Below, one piece after another: positions 16,206 to 25,279 of a stretch of 30,769 nucleotides of DNA. The DNA is from Verrucomicrobiota bacterium (GTDB lineage Bacteria > Verrucomicrobiota > Verrucomicrobiia > Opitutales > Intestinicryptomonadaceae). Made by a program: the position numbers and the translations under genes. The stretch is taken from assembly GCA_003343565.1 (NCBI GenBank), contig QALA01000024.1, forward strand, positions 1-30,769, given 5' to 3'. Position 1 is the stretch's first letter. Each line of letters starts with the position of its first letter. The notes beneath the pieces are model-generated. The model was given only the letters and a program-made list of their open reading frames with translations, made no database searches and was not told the origin of the DNA.

Positions 16206-18104
16206 TTATTGGACGGTTTGCGCGGAGGTCAAAACGTCTATCATGACGGGGCCCTCGGCCGCAAACGCCTGCGAGAGCATGTCGTCCAATTCCGAGACGT
16301 CCTCAATGCGGAAACCCTTTCCGCCGCACAGCCTTGAAAATTCGGCGAAGTCGGGATTGCGCAACTCCGTCTGCCAGACCTGCATTTTCGCGTTCTTTTC
16401 CTCAAGGGAAATTTTTGCCAGCTCGGAATTGTCGAACACCACGCACTTTATGTCCATTCCGTTTTTGACGACGGTCGTCCACTCGGAAAGGTATTGCCCC
16501 AGGCCTCCGTCACCGACCATCGCAACCACTTTTTTGCCGAAGTGCGGCGAGCCTTTCTCGCGCGTGGCGCACCATGCGCCGATTGCCGAAGGCAGGCCGA
16601 CGCCTATCGAGCCCAAGTAGAATGAGAGCAAAAAAGTCTGCCTCTTGGACTCGAACGCGCGTCCGACCGAATAGGCCAAATTGCCGACGTCAACCGAGAC
16701 TATCGCGTCCTCCGGAACGAATTTCGACAGCGCGTCGGAAAGTCCCGTGGGGCTGATTTCCCCCTTGAGGCTGCCGGCCGCGCGCTGATTTTTTTGCGCG
16801 CGCCACTGCCGCCAAGCCTCCGCAATCTCCGCGCGGGAATCGACCGCCGAGATTTCCTTGGGCATAAATTTGGCGAGTTTGGCGAGGGTCTTTGCGGCGT
16901 CGCCAAGAAGCGGAAATTCGCAGTTCCGGCGCGCTCCGAGGGCGCGCAAGTCGCAATCTATCCGGACGACGGGCTTTTTGACAGATATTGCCGAGTGTTT
17001 GCTAAAGCCCATTCCCACCCCTATTATGCAGTCCGACAAGGCCGCGCGGGTGTTGGCCACCGAAGTTCCGCTAAGCCCCACAACTCCGCAGGCGAGCGGG
17101 TGGGAATCCGGAATAAACCCCTTTGCCCGATAGGTCGTCAAAATCGGAGCGCGCAAAACTTGGGCCAATTCCAAAGCTTCGCGCACGGCTCCGCGCGCGC
17201 CCCAGCCAAGAACTATCACCGGACGCTTCCTGCCGGCGATAAACTCGGCGGCCGCCTTGACCGCGGCGGAGTCTGCTGCGGGAATTTCGACAGGAGCCTG
17301 CTCCGAAAAGTCCGCGGGCTTTCCCGCAGGCGACACCTGGGCGTCGTCCGGCACCACCAACTGCGACACCCCGCCGTTTGCAACCGCCCAATTCCACGCG
17401 CGGCGGGCCAATGCCGCCCCGTCCGAACCGCAGTACGCCGTCTGGACAAAAGCCTCAGCGCAGGAATATACGCCGTTCAAATCGATATCCTGAAAGAACT
17501 TGGCCCCGATCAATCCGGACGGCACCTGTCCGGTAAGGGCGATTGCGGGAGCGTTGTCGCAATAGGCGTCGCACAGCCCCGTCAGCATGTTGGTCGCTCC
17601 CGGTCCGGCTATGGACAGGCATGCGGCGGGGCGTCCGGTAAGTTTTCCGTAGCCGGAGCAGGCGAAGGCCGCCGCACCCTCGTGACGTATGCCCACATAC
17701 GTAAGCGCGCCCTTTTCGGTCTGTTTTCTCACGGCTTCGGCCAGCCCCAAATTGGAGTGCCCGACCATTCCGAACACCCATTTGAGCCCGCGGGAGGCAA
17801 ACTCTTCAATCAATGCGTCGGCGACCGTGCGCGGCGGCTCCGGTGCGGTTTGAGTTTCGCCGGCCTTCCCGCCGGAATCCGAATCCGAACCGGCGCCGTT
17901 TTGCCCGCTGTCGGGCCGACCCTTTGCGCCGCCTTCGCCTTCGGAGCGCGCGCTGTCGCTCCCGCTTTCTTCAGGCGCGGGCTCAAACATTTTTTTTGAA
18001 ACCGCGCACACCGGGCACGCCCACGACTCCGGAAGGTCGGCAAATTTCCTTCCCTCTCTTTCCTCGTCGAAGACGAAGCCGCAAACAGAACATTTGAATT
18101 TCAC
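16206..18104 (-). CDS. Rubredoxin-thiamine pyrophosphate enzyme fusion (acetolactate synthase-like superfamily)
   Basis: I place the start at GTG 18104, preceded by AGGGAGA with 7-nt spacing; this puts the rubredoxin at the very N-terminus and gives 632 residues. The frame is open back to 18194, but that part has no ribosome site. Residues 1-42 are a short rubredoxin with Cys5, Cys8, Cys30 and Cys33. The loop between the cysteine pairs is about eight residues shorter than in classical rubredoxins. An acidic Gly/Ser-rich linker runs to about residue 95. The remainder is a full-length TPP-dependent enzyme: catalytic Glu142 in Arg-His-Glu-Gly-Ala-Ala, a central domain, and the TPP/Mg motif Gly-Asp-Gly (531-533) ending in Phe-Asp-Asn-Ser. 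The substrate is not evident; candidates are 2-oxoacid decarboxylases, oxidases or synthases. The linked iron site suggests an oxidative or electron-donating reaction, which is inference. Confidence 0.85.
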   Translation of the reverse strand: MKFKCSVCGFVFDEEREGRKFADLPESWACPVCAVSKKMFEPAPEESGSDSARSEGEGGAKGRPDSGQNGAGSDSDSGGKAGETQTAPEPPRTVADALIEEFASRGLKWVFGMVGHSNLGLAEAVRKQTEKGALTYVGIRHEGAAAFACSGYGKLTGRPAACLSIAGPGATNMLTGLCDAYCDNAPAIALTGQVPSGLIGAKFFQDIDLNGVYSCAEAFVQTAYCGSDGAALARRAWNWAVANGGVSQLVVPDDAQVSPAGKPADFSEQAPVEIPAADSAAVKAAAEFIAGRKRPVIVLGWGARGAVREALELAQVLRAPILTTYRAKGFIPDSHPLACGVVGLSGTSVANTRAALSDCIIGVGMGFSKHSAISVKKPVVRIDCDLRALGARRNCEFPLLGDAAKTLAKLAKFMPKEISAVDSRAEIAEAWRQWRAQKNQRAAGSLKGEISPTGLSDALSKFVPEDAIVSVDVGNLAYSVGRAFESKRQTFLLSFYLGSIGVGLPSAIGAWCATREKGSPHFGKKVVAMVGDGGLGQYLSEWTTVVKNGMDIKCVVFDNSELAKISLEEKNAKMQVWQTELRNPDFAEFSRLCGGKGFRIEDVSELDDMLSQAFAAEGPVMIDVLTSAQTVQ

Positions 18105-18313
18105 AATACAGTCTCCCTCTATTTTCAACCGCCGCGGCATTTCCGAAGATGCGAAACGCGCAGCAACCGTTTTTATTTCGCAAACAATTAACAATATTTA
18201 ATGTCGTTTACAAGTATCTTTCCCCCAAAAAAAGTCAAAAAGCTCCGCACTCTAAAATTGGATTGAATAAGAATGCGGACTGTTCCAGACTTTTTCCGGT
18301 AAAGGCATTTTTT
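18105..18313. promoter_or_regulatory. Divergent promoter region between the TPP-enzyme fusion and the PEPCK-like gene
   Basis: A 209-nt spacer between divergent starts, with a strikingly AT-rich core at about 18165-18225 where both promoters most likely lie. Several weak -35/-10 combinations are possible and I cannot choose between them. Confidence 0.4.
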
Positions 18314-21300
18314 ATGGACTACAAAACTGCACTGGGCATAGACGAAAAAACCGGCAAAAACGAAGTCGCGGGAAAGACTTTTCGCGAATACGTCAACATG
18401 CGCCTTTCGGCCAACGGGCTTCCCGTATTCGGAGACGAGCGCCAATACCCGGTTTTGGACCTGGCGCGGCCGCTGCTGGACAATTACAGGGAATTTGTGA
18501 GCCATTCGGCAAGCTTCGGATACTGCCCGGCCGACAGGCGCGTAATGGCGTTCATGCGCTCATATCTGGCCGACGCGCTCGACCCGCGCGAGGAACTGCC
18601 GGCCCTCCCGCTAAAGACCTTCATATTGGACGTCCACGGAACGGCGCGCACGCTCTCGCTTCCGGCCGACGCCGACGAAACTTCGAACGAATACGTCGCC
18701 TCCTACCGCGTCCGCCAGGGGATACTCAACAATCCCAAAAACGACCGCCGCACAACCGCCGGCGTATTCCATATAGCCGAAGGCGGCCTCCCCATTCCCG
18801 ACGACAAAAAGGCCGTTCCGAAAAAAGCGTTCAAGAACCTCTGGAAGCGCGCATTCGACGCCCCCGAAAGCCTCCTTGAGCTTCCGTTCACCTCGACGCA
18901 AAAGGAGAAGGCGCGCACGTGGGTCTCGCTCTTCGTGCGCCCCATAGTGTGCCCGGAGATTCCAAACCGCCGCCCCGAACGCCGCATGGACATACGCTTC
19001 TTCGCGCCGGGCGCGCTCATATGCAATCTGGATTTCGTCGAAAGCATATTCGGGAACGCGGGAAATCCCTATCTGTCCCGCAACGATTCCACCCTAAATT
19101 GGAACACGTGGACGGGGCACACCGGCTGCATAGTTCTGGCTCCCCACCTGACCAGGCTGACAAAAAAAGAGCTCGGCCTGCCGCGCGCGTGCGACGCGAC
19201 CGAAAGGCAAAAGCGCGACGGCATGTGCTGGGAGAGCGAAGACGAACTCTACAACTCCGGATCGCCATTCAAAATCTGCGCGCGCGACTCCGGGGGAGTT
19301 ATAGTGACCATAATTGCCGACAACTACTTCGGCTACTCAAAGAAGGAGATTAAGACGCACATAAGCTACTCCGCCAACCTCTACGGACAGGCCGAGGAGG
19401 AACACAGCGGCGGCGCAATCGCCTATTCGAGCCGCGACTTGGGCGACGACTTCTACATGGCCTCCTACCGCCCGGAAGTAAGGGCGACTTTCGACGACCT
19501 GCTCAAAACCCTCGGCGACTCCGTCGAAGCGTTCGAGGACGGCTGGGCGCGCGACAAAAAATTTCCCGACGTCATATACGTGCCCGAAGACGCGTATTTC
19601 TCGCTGAAAACCCAGACGATCACATGGCTTAAAGACGACGTTCAGCGCGGCATAAAAATACTCCCGCGCCAGGTTTACATATCGCCGAAGGGCTATAAAG
19701 TCGAGATGTTGCGCCCGCACGAGAGCCGCAGGTGGAGGCTGGTCGGCACGGTCGAGGAGGGAGTTTACTGCCACAAGCCCGCAACGGTGTCGGGCGGGGG
19801 AAAGTCCGAAATATCCAAGGACATATCCGACGCGATAATACACGGAGCCTCGATGGTCGTCGATTTCAAAAAGGACGTCGAAGCGGTTAAAGAGATCATC
19901 GAAAAAAATTACGGCGACAGATACAAGGATCCAAAAAACAACAAGGGCAAGGACAGCCGCCCGATTCTCGACGAGCGCCGCACAATGGGCTCGGTGGTAA
20001 AATTGCTCACTCCGTCGGACGACTTCACCGACGAATACAACGCATGGCTGGCGACCATACCGTTTCACGTGCGCGAATTCGTCCTGACCCTCAAGCGGCA
20101 CTACCGGCCCGAATGGGGAAACTACTGGCAGGACAAATTCTCGGTGGACACGATAAACGGAACGTTCGGCAACGTGCTAAAGTACAAGAACGCCGCAGTT
20201 CTTGCCTCGTATCTGCGCATCGGATACACGTCGGACGGCTCGTGGCGGATTTTCAGCCTGCGAAACGACTTCTCGCCTTCGGCGAAACTCCAGATGGAGG
20301 ACGACATCACTTCGTCAACCGTCGTTCCGGACTCGTCCATAGACTACCTTCCGGAGGACCTGCGCGGCCGCGGCAAATCCGTTAAGCTGACCGCCAATTG
20401 CGAATACAGGCTGTTCCAGCGCCCCGACGACGCCGTCGTACGCGGCTACGACAAGCGCACGGAGCGCGACATGTCGCAAAGGGGAATGTTCATATCCAAC
20501 TACCAGCCGCTCGACAGGGAGGAAGTGCGCAATATGGCCGAAGACGTGCTGCGCTTTGAGGCGTTCACCTTCCCAATGCGCGAAAATCTGGAGAATTTCC
20601 TGCGCGAAACTTCGCCGAAGTTTGTCGTCAGCTCCGCAAATCCGCGCCTGATCGACGGCAAGCCGAGCAAAAATGTCCGCTATCTGCAAAACCGCGACGA
20701 CATCGTAAACAGGCAAAAATACTACGTTGCGGAAGTCGGAGAGCGTCTGGCGAGGGGCGTTCCGCAGGACAAGGGCGTGCCGCACCCGGTGTCGGCAGTG
20801 ATTGCCGGGCGCAGGAACAATCCGGCCGGCGACGGAATACGCTCGCTCGCGGTGCACGGTCCGCTGCACTACCTCCCGCTGCCGGAGGCTTTCATGGAGT
20901 TTATAGCCTCGATGACGGGCAAGTCGCCCTCCACCGTCGGCGCCGGGCTTGAAGGCGCCATGACCAAGGGGCCCTTCAACGCGCTTACCGCCATAACCGA
21001 CTTGAACAACGCGCTCGTATCCTTCGCCCTGTGCGGATACGACGTGTGGCTGAGCAGCGCGGGGTATCTGGGACCGAAGTACAAAATAGACCACGACATC
21101 AGCCTGTTGATTCCCGAAATCTGGTGCAAGATGAGAAGCTCGGAACGCGACGCGGCCAACCTCATAAAGGAGGGAATGCTCGAACGCTGCGCCGACTTCG
21201 ACTACAACGGCTCAAAGGTTCTCGCCTCGCGCCTCGGCTGGCGCATAACCGAGGACTTCGTGATCCGCTACTTCGGCAGGGTGTTTTCAAATCCGGCCTG

Positions 21301-21775
21301 CATCTTCACCCCCGACATGCTCAAGCCCGAACTTCAGGACATGGACACCTTTGCGGACGGAATGGACAACATGGTCGGCGCCCACAGGCGCGCCGCGCAG
21401 GCCTATTTTGCGGACGGCTCAATCGAGGGGGCGTGCCCGCCGCTGAAAGCCCTGCTTCACATAATGCGCGACGGACACTTCGAGGGAAAAACTCTCGACG
21501 ACGAATCCGTCAGACAGATGTTCTCAAGGGAAACCATAGTGAAGTCGGAATGGTACGCCGAACGCCTCATAACCCGGCAGCAAATAGAGGTGGACGCCAT
21601 ACAAAACGTCATTAATGCGTGCCAAAACGAATACGCAAAGTCGAAGGACACCCAAACGGTGGCGGAAGCCAACGCAAAAGCCGCGGAGGCGCGCGCGTGC
21701 CTAAGGCAGATAAAGAGCATCAACTATCTGAAATCCATAGGCGGAACGCTCGGAGCCGACCCGTTTTTGCACTGA
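18314..21775 (+). CDS. Probable pyrophosphate-dependent phosphoenolpyruvate carboxykinase (PPi-PEPCK)
   Basis: The predicted protein has 1153 residues and no signal peptide. ATG 18314 has AAAGG 8 nt upstream; the frame extends back to 18149 without a ribosome site. It is not an ATP- or GTP-PEPCK, since their nucleotide P-loops are missing. Its length (about 130 kDa), cytosolic character and several strongly conserved-looking blocks fit the PPi-PEPCK family described from Propionibacterium and Entamoeba. Those blocks include Ala-Asn-Leu-Tyr-Gly with Glu-Glu-Glu-His-Ser-Gly-Gly (Glu361-His364), and Gly-Lys-Ser-Pro-Ser-Thr (869-874) followed by a Gly-rich stretch. That enzyme interconverts oxaloacetate plus PPi with PEP, CO2 and phosphate, which suits succinate- or propionate-forming anaerobes. 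The last 70 residues are Ala/Lys-rich and helical. The assignment comes from memory of the family, without an alignment; 'conserved hypothetical' is the fallback. Confidence 0.62.
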   Translation: MDYKTALGIDEKTGKNEVAGKTFREYVNMRLSANGLPVFGDERQYPVLDLARPLLDNYREFVSHSASFGYCPADRRVMAFMRSYLADALDPREELPALPLKTFILDVHGTARTLSLPADADETSNEYVASYRVRQGILNNPKNDRRTTAGVFHIAEGGLPIPDDKKAVPKKAFKNLWKRAFDAPESLLELPFTSTQKEKARTWVSLFVRPIVCPEIPNRRPERRMDIRFFAPGALICNLDFVESIFGNAGNPYLSRNDSTLNWNTWTGHTGCIVLAPHLTRLTKKELGLPRACDATERQKRDGMCWESEDELYNSGSPFKICARDSGGVIVTIIADNYFGYSKKEIKTHISYSANLYGQAEEEHSGGAIAYSSRDLGDDFYMASYRPEVRATFDDLLKTLGDSVEAFEDGWARDKKFPDVIYVPEDAYFSLKTQTITWLKDDVQRGIKILPRQVYISPKGYKVEMLRPHESRRWRLVGTVEEGVYCHKPATVSGGGKSEISKDISDAIIHGASMVVDFKKDVEAVKEIIEKNYGDRYKDPKNNKGKDSRPILDERRTMGSVVKLLTPSDDFTDEYNAWLATIPFHVREFVLTLKRHYRPEWGNYWQDKFSVDTINGTFGNVLKYKNAAVLASYLRIGYTSDGSWRIFSLRNDFSPSAKLQMEDDITSSTVVPDSSIDYLPEDLRGRGKSVKLTANCEYRLFQRPDDAVVRGYDKRTERDMSQRGMFISNYQPLDREEVRNMAEDVLRFEAFTFPMRENLENFLRETSPKFVVSSANPRLIDGKPSKNVRYLQNRDDIVNRQKYYVAEVGERLARGVPQDKGVPHPVSAVIAGRRNNPAGDGIRSLAVHGPLHYLPLPEAFMEFIASMTGKSPSTVGAGLEGAMTKGPFNALTAITDLNNALVSFALCGYDVWLSSAGYLGPKYKIDHDISLLIPEIWCKMRSSERDAANLIKEGMLERCADFDYNGSKVLASRLGWRITEDFVIRYFGRVFSNPACIFTPDMLKPELQDMDTFADGMDNMVGAHRRAAQAYFADGSIEGACPPLKALLHIMRDGHFEGKTLDDESVRQMFSRETIVKSEWYAERLITRQQIEVDAIQNVINACQNEYAKSKDTQTVAEANAKAAEARACLRQIKSINYLKSIGGTLGADPFLH

Positions 21776-22443
21776 CGCGCTCGCAAAAGACCGCGAACGC
21801 CGGTAAGGGAAAAATAAACCGCTTCGAATTTTGCCCAGCCTAAAACTTTTTTGGGAAATGCTAGGCAGGCGGCAAACCGCGCGCGCGATTTGCCACAACC
21901 ATGGCAATGTCGAAACCGAAAAATGCGACAATGCAGCGACAAAAAAAAATCGGCCGAGCAAGCGCAAAAACGCGCGGCTTGCGTTTCGTTTTCCCGTTTT
22001 ATTTTCCTTCCCGATTCCCGCTGCCTCCGTCCCCCGTGCGCGCGGCGGGCAAAAGAGTATTGACGCCGCCTAATGAGCGACGAATGCGCGCAATCGATTG
22101 TTTAACCGTTCGCGCGACAAACCGCATTCCGCGCGGGACGCCAATTTCAAAAGCGCGGAAACTTTTATTCCCAAGAGGATTCTTTCGCCCCCCAAAAAAA
22201 CGGGTTCTTTTCGCTTCCAATTCTTCCCCTGTACGCGGCAAAATTTTTTCACGGCAACAGCCGCTCAATTCTGAAAAATTCCGCCTACCCTATATCGAAA
22301 CGGCAGGGAAAAAACGCGAGGGTTAAAATGCAAAAACCGCGAAAGTGCGGCATAGCCAATCGAAGCCGATGCGCATAAAAACGCGCGGCTTGCATGAGTG
22401 CGCGAATGCGAAAAACGGCATTTTAATTTTCCGAAAAAAAAAA
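21776..22443. other. Spacer between the PEPCK-like gene and the tRNA genes
   Basis: About 670 nt with no supportable gene on either strand. It contains a 17-nt direct repeat, AAAAACGCGCGGCTTGC, at 21966-21982 and 22377-22393. The short open frames here are Arg/Lys-rich and lack ribosome sites. No T-run terminator is evident after the stop at 21775. Confidence 0.5.
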
Positions 22444-22474
22444 TTGACCTTTCCAAAAAAAGATATTCGATACA
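22444..22474 (+). promoter_or_regulatory. Putative promoter of the tRNA-Phe/tRNA-Lys pair
   Basis: TTGACC (22444-22449) is a good -35 box. The best -10 candidate is GATACA (22469-22474), with a long 19-nt spacer, 16 nt before the mature tRNA-Phe 5' end. The -10 match is poor. Confidence 0.4.
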
Positions 22475-22490
22475 GGACTTTAAAAATTTA

Positions 22491-22566
22491 GGCTAGATAG
22501 CTCAGTTGGTAGAGCGGAGGACTGAAAATCCTTGTGTCCCTGGTTCGATTCCTGGTCTAGCCACCA
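22491..22566 (+). tRNA. tRNA-Phe (GAA), 3' CCA encoded
   Basis: Complete cloverleaf: acceptor GGCTAGA pairs with TCTAGCC, D-arm GCTC/GAGC, anticodon loop CTGAAAA with anticodon GAA, and T-arm CTGG-TTCGATT-CCTGG. Discriminator A at 22563 is followed by a genomically encoded CCA. Confidence 0.97.
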
Positions 22567-22569
22567 TCT

Positions 22570-22642
<73 letters not shown>

Positions 22643-23327
22643 TCGCGGTTAAATGTGAGCTTTTTCGCTCTGAGGCCTTTGTTTATGCGGGTTGTAGCTT
22701 GTTCCGGCCGCGAACATTTCTGGATATAAACGAATATAAAAGTCCGTTTTTATTTGTAAAATTTGCCGTTTTTGCAACTTTTGCAACTGATGAAAAAAGT
22801 GCGGCATCAATTTTGTCCGAGGCATTTTAAGCCGCACAAAATAACTTATTGTAAAAAACGGCTCGCGCGCGTCAAATTTTTTCACCGTCCGGCAAGCCGC
22901 ATAACAGCCGCCTAAATTTCTAACACCCGCCCAAACTTATGCGCATCGCACCGCCATTTGCAAGCCCGTTGCGCCCCGCAAGTTTGTTTTCCAAACCGCC
23001 GACTCTTTCTATCATGCTGCGCCGCATAAATCGGCTCCGCCCGTTCCCATTGCGGCGGGCTCCATACCGCGGGTTTAAACGGAGTGCGCCCACCCGCCTC
23101 GCATTCGGCATCTGCTTTTAACACACCGGCGCCGCCGACGTTTCAAAAACAGATTTGTCAGGGCGATTATTCCCTATTGTCCAAATGCGGACACTGCTTC
23201 CAAAAAAGGTTTCGACGAAGTTATTTTATTTATATAAATATTTGCCAACAAAACGGCGAATGCGGGAATTTTGTTTCGGCGGGGGAGGAAGCGCCGGGAA
23301 ATTTAGCGCTCGGCAACGAAACGGATT
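22643..23327. other. Spacer between tRNA-Lys and the lyase cluster
   Basis: About 685 nt without a convincing gene. It shows an inverted repeat AGCCG/CGGCT around an AT-rich loop (about 22830-22862), an AT-rich block at 23220-23245 holding a TATAAA box (23233-23238) that may be the -10 of the lyase operon, and a small hairpin at 23277-23296 whose loop carries GGGAGGAA. No usable start codon lies close after that ribosome-site-like sequence. Confidence 0.5.
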
Positions 23328-25259
23328 ATGGGAAAAGGAATATTTGTCTTTTGGATTTGGCTTTGCGCCTCATTTGCGTTTGGAGTGAATGTCTGCGCCC
23401 AAACTGCGCTCAATGCGTCGAATGAAGGCAACCGCGCTCCGACCGATTCCAAAACCGAAGCGCGCATAGCCGCGCCGGACTTCTCCAAAATTGCGCCGCA
23501 CCCGCGCCTGTTTATGCCGCGCGGGGCAGAACAAAAAATTTTAGACGACATAAAAACCCGCCCGCAGATGCGCATGCTGCACGAGTCGTGTTTGGAATTT
23601 GCGCGCGAACTTATGGACAGGCCGCTTCTAAAGCGCAACCAGATAGGCTTTAGAATACTCCACACAAGCAAGGAGGCCACGCTGCGCATGATGTATTGGG
23701 GATATGCCTGGCGCATGACCGGCGACCGCGCATTCGCCGACCGCGCCCTGCGCGAAATCGAAAATCTCTCCAAATTCGACGACTGGAACCCCCGACACTA
23801 TCTCGACGTCGCCGAAATGACCCTGGCGTTTGCCATCGCGCGCGACTGGTTTGACTCCGCCTTCGACGAGTCCGCCAAGCGTCTAATAGCCCGCCAAATA
23901 GAGGAAAAGGCCTTCGGCACGTTTTTCGGAAAACGGCACGGCTGGTTTCACGCCGACCGCGTGAACAATTGGAACCAGATATGCAATATGGGGCTTCTGT
24001 GCGGAGCCGTTGCGATTTTCGACGAATCCGCCGAGCTCTCCGAAAAGTTCATAATACAGTCCCTCGAAAACATACGCAAGGGGCTTTCGCAGTGCTATTC
24101 GAAGGAGGGTTCCTACATCGAAGGCTACGGCTACTGGGCGGGCACGACATTTTATCAGACGCTCTATTTCAGCGCGCTCGAAACCGCGTTCGGAACGGAT
24201 TTCGGACTCACAAAGGAGTTTCCCGGATACTTGCGCAGCGGCAAGTTTGCCGACAGAATGGCGGGCCCCTGCGGATACGTATTCAACTTCTTCGACGCCG
24301 GCGCGCGCGGCACGGGACAGCAGCCCCTGCTCTTTCGATTTGCAAAGGCGACGGCGGACCCGTCGCTTCTCTTTTCGCAAAAGGCGTTTTACGACAGGAA
24401 ATTCAAACCCTCCATGCAGCAAAATCTATTCGCGCTCATTTGGGCCTCCGACACGGATTTCGACGCGATAACCCCGCCGAAGGACCTCGTCTGGAGCGAC
24501 ACCGAAAGCGCCAATCCCATCGTCCTTGCGCGTTCGGGCTGGACCAAAGATTCGCTCTTTCTCGGCGTAAAAGGCGGGCGCGGCAATCTCAGCCACGGGC
24601 ACATCGACGCCTCAAGCTTCGTGTTCGACGCCGACGGCCAGCGGTGGGCTTTCGACCTCGGCAGCCAGAATTACAATTCGCTGGAAAAACTCGGCATGAA
24701 AATCTGGGACTTTCGCCAGAATAGCGACCGCTGGAAGGTGTTTCGCTACTCCAACTTCTCGCACAACATGATTACCGTAAACGACGCGCTCGCCGACTCC
24801 TCCGCCGAAGTGCGCATATCGCGGGTTCTGGATTCCCCCGGCGCGCGCGGAGCGGAAATGGATACTTCGGCGCTTTATTTTGGCGCGCTGAAAAAGTGCC
24901 TGCGCCGCGTTGCGATAGTCGACGGGAAAAGGCTCGAAGTGTCGGACAAAATAGAAAACGGCCGCGCGAGGTCGAAAATCAGCTGGCGTATGATGACCCA
25001 CGACCGCATAGAGAAGATCGGGCGCAATCGCATGGTAATAACTTCGCCGGGAGGCAGGAAATTGCTCGTATCCGCAAGGCTCCCCGACGGTTTTGAAGCC
25101 GCAGTTTTGCCGGCGTCTTCGAAAAATCCGTGGGACGATAAAAACCCCGGAATGGCGATTGCCGCATTCGAGGGATATTTGCAACCCGCTCAAAAGGCGG
25201 AAATTTTTGTCGAGCTCAAGCCGGTTTCAGCCGAAGGCAAAGACGCCGGTAAAATGTAA
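23328..25259 (+). CDS. Secreted heparinase II/III-type polysaccharide lyase, paralogue 1
   Basis: This 643-residue protein begins with a Sec signal peptide (hydrophobic core about 4-22). After a Ser/Asn-rich linker comes the motif Asp-Phe-Ser-Lys-Ile-Ala-Pro-His-Pro-Arg-Leu-Phe, which all three paralogues share and which opens the alpha/alpha-toroid domain. The toroid carries Asn213-Asn214-Trp215-Asn216 and Tyr267/Tyr269. The C-terminal heparinase II/III beta-sandwich domain begins near residue 410 with Ser-His-Gly-His (His423, His425), followed by the block Phe-Asp-Leu-Gly-Ser-Gln-Asn-Tyr. These Asn/Tyr/His residues are where such lyases bind and deprotonate uronic acids. The substrate could be a glycosaminoglycan, alginate or another uronate polymer. 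The start has only a weak ribosome site. It is the first gene of a three-gene same-strand cluster, and the next gene starts 20 nt after its stop. Confidence 0.87.
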   Translation: MGKGIFVFWIWLCASFAFGVNVCAQTALNASNEGNRAPTDSKTEARIAAPDFSKIAPHPRLFMPRGAEQKILDDIKTRPQMRMLHESCLEFARELMDRPLLKRNQIGFRILHTSKEATLRMMYWGYAWRMTGDRAFADRALREIENLSKFDDWNPRHYLDVAEMTLAFAIARDWFDSAFDESAKRLIARQIEEKAFGTFFGKRHGWFHADRVNNWNQICNMGLLCGAVAIFDESAELSEKFIIQSLENIRKGLSQCYSKEGSYIEGYGYWAGTTFYQTLYFSALETAFGTDFGLTKEFPGYLRSGKFADRMAGPCGYVFNFFDAGARGTGQQPLLFRFAKATADPSLLFSQKAFYDRKFKPSMQQNLFALIWASDTDFDAITPPKDLVWSDTESANPIVLARSGWTKDSLFLGVKGGRGNLSHGHIDASSFVFDADGQRWAFDLGSQNYNSLEKLGMKIWDFRQNSDRWKVFRYSNFSHNMITVNDALADSSAEVRISRVLDSPGARGAEMDTSALYFGALKKCLRRVAIVDGKRLEVSDKIENGRARSKISWRMMTHDRIEKIGRNRMVITSPGGRKLLVSARLPDGFEAAVLPASSKNPWDDKNPGMAIAAFEGYLQPAQKAEIFVELKPVSAEGKDAGKM

Positions 25260-25279
25260 TGCAAAGGAGAGGAAAAAAC

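Noticed and set aside
9531..18104. A sulfonate pathway joining the TauE-type permease with the TPP enzyme as sulfoacetaldehyde acetyltransferase
   Set aside because: The two genes are several kilobases apart with unrelated genes between them, no other sulfonate gene is present, and the TPP enzyme carries an unexpected rubredoxin.
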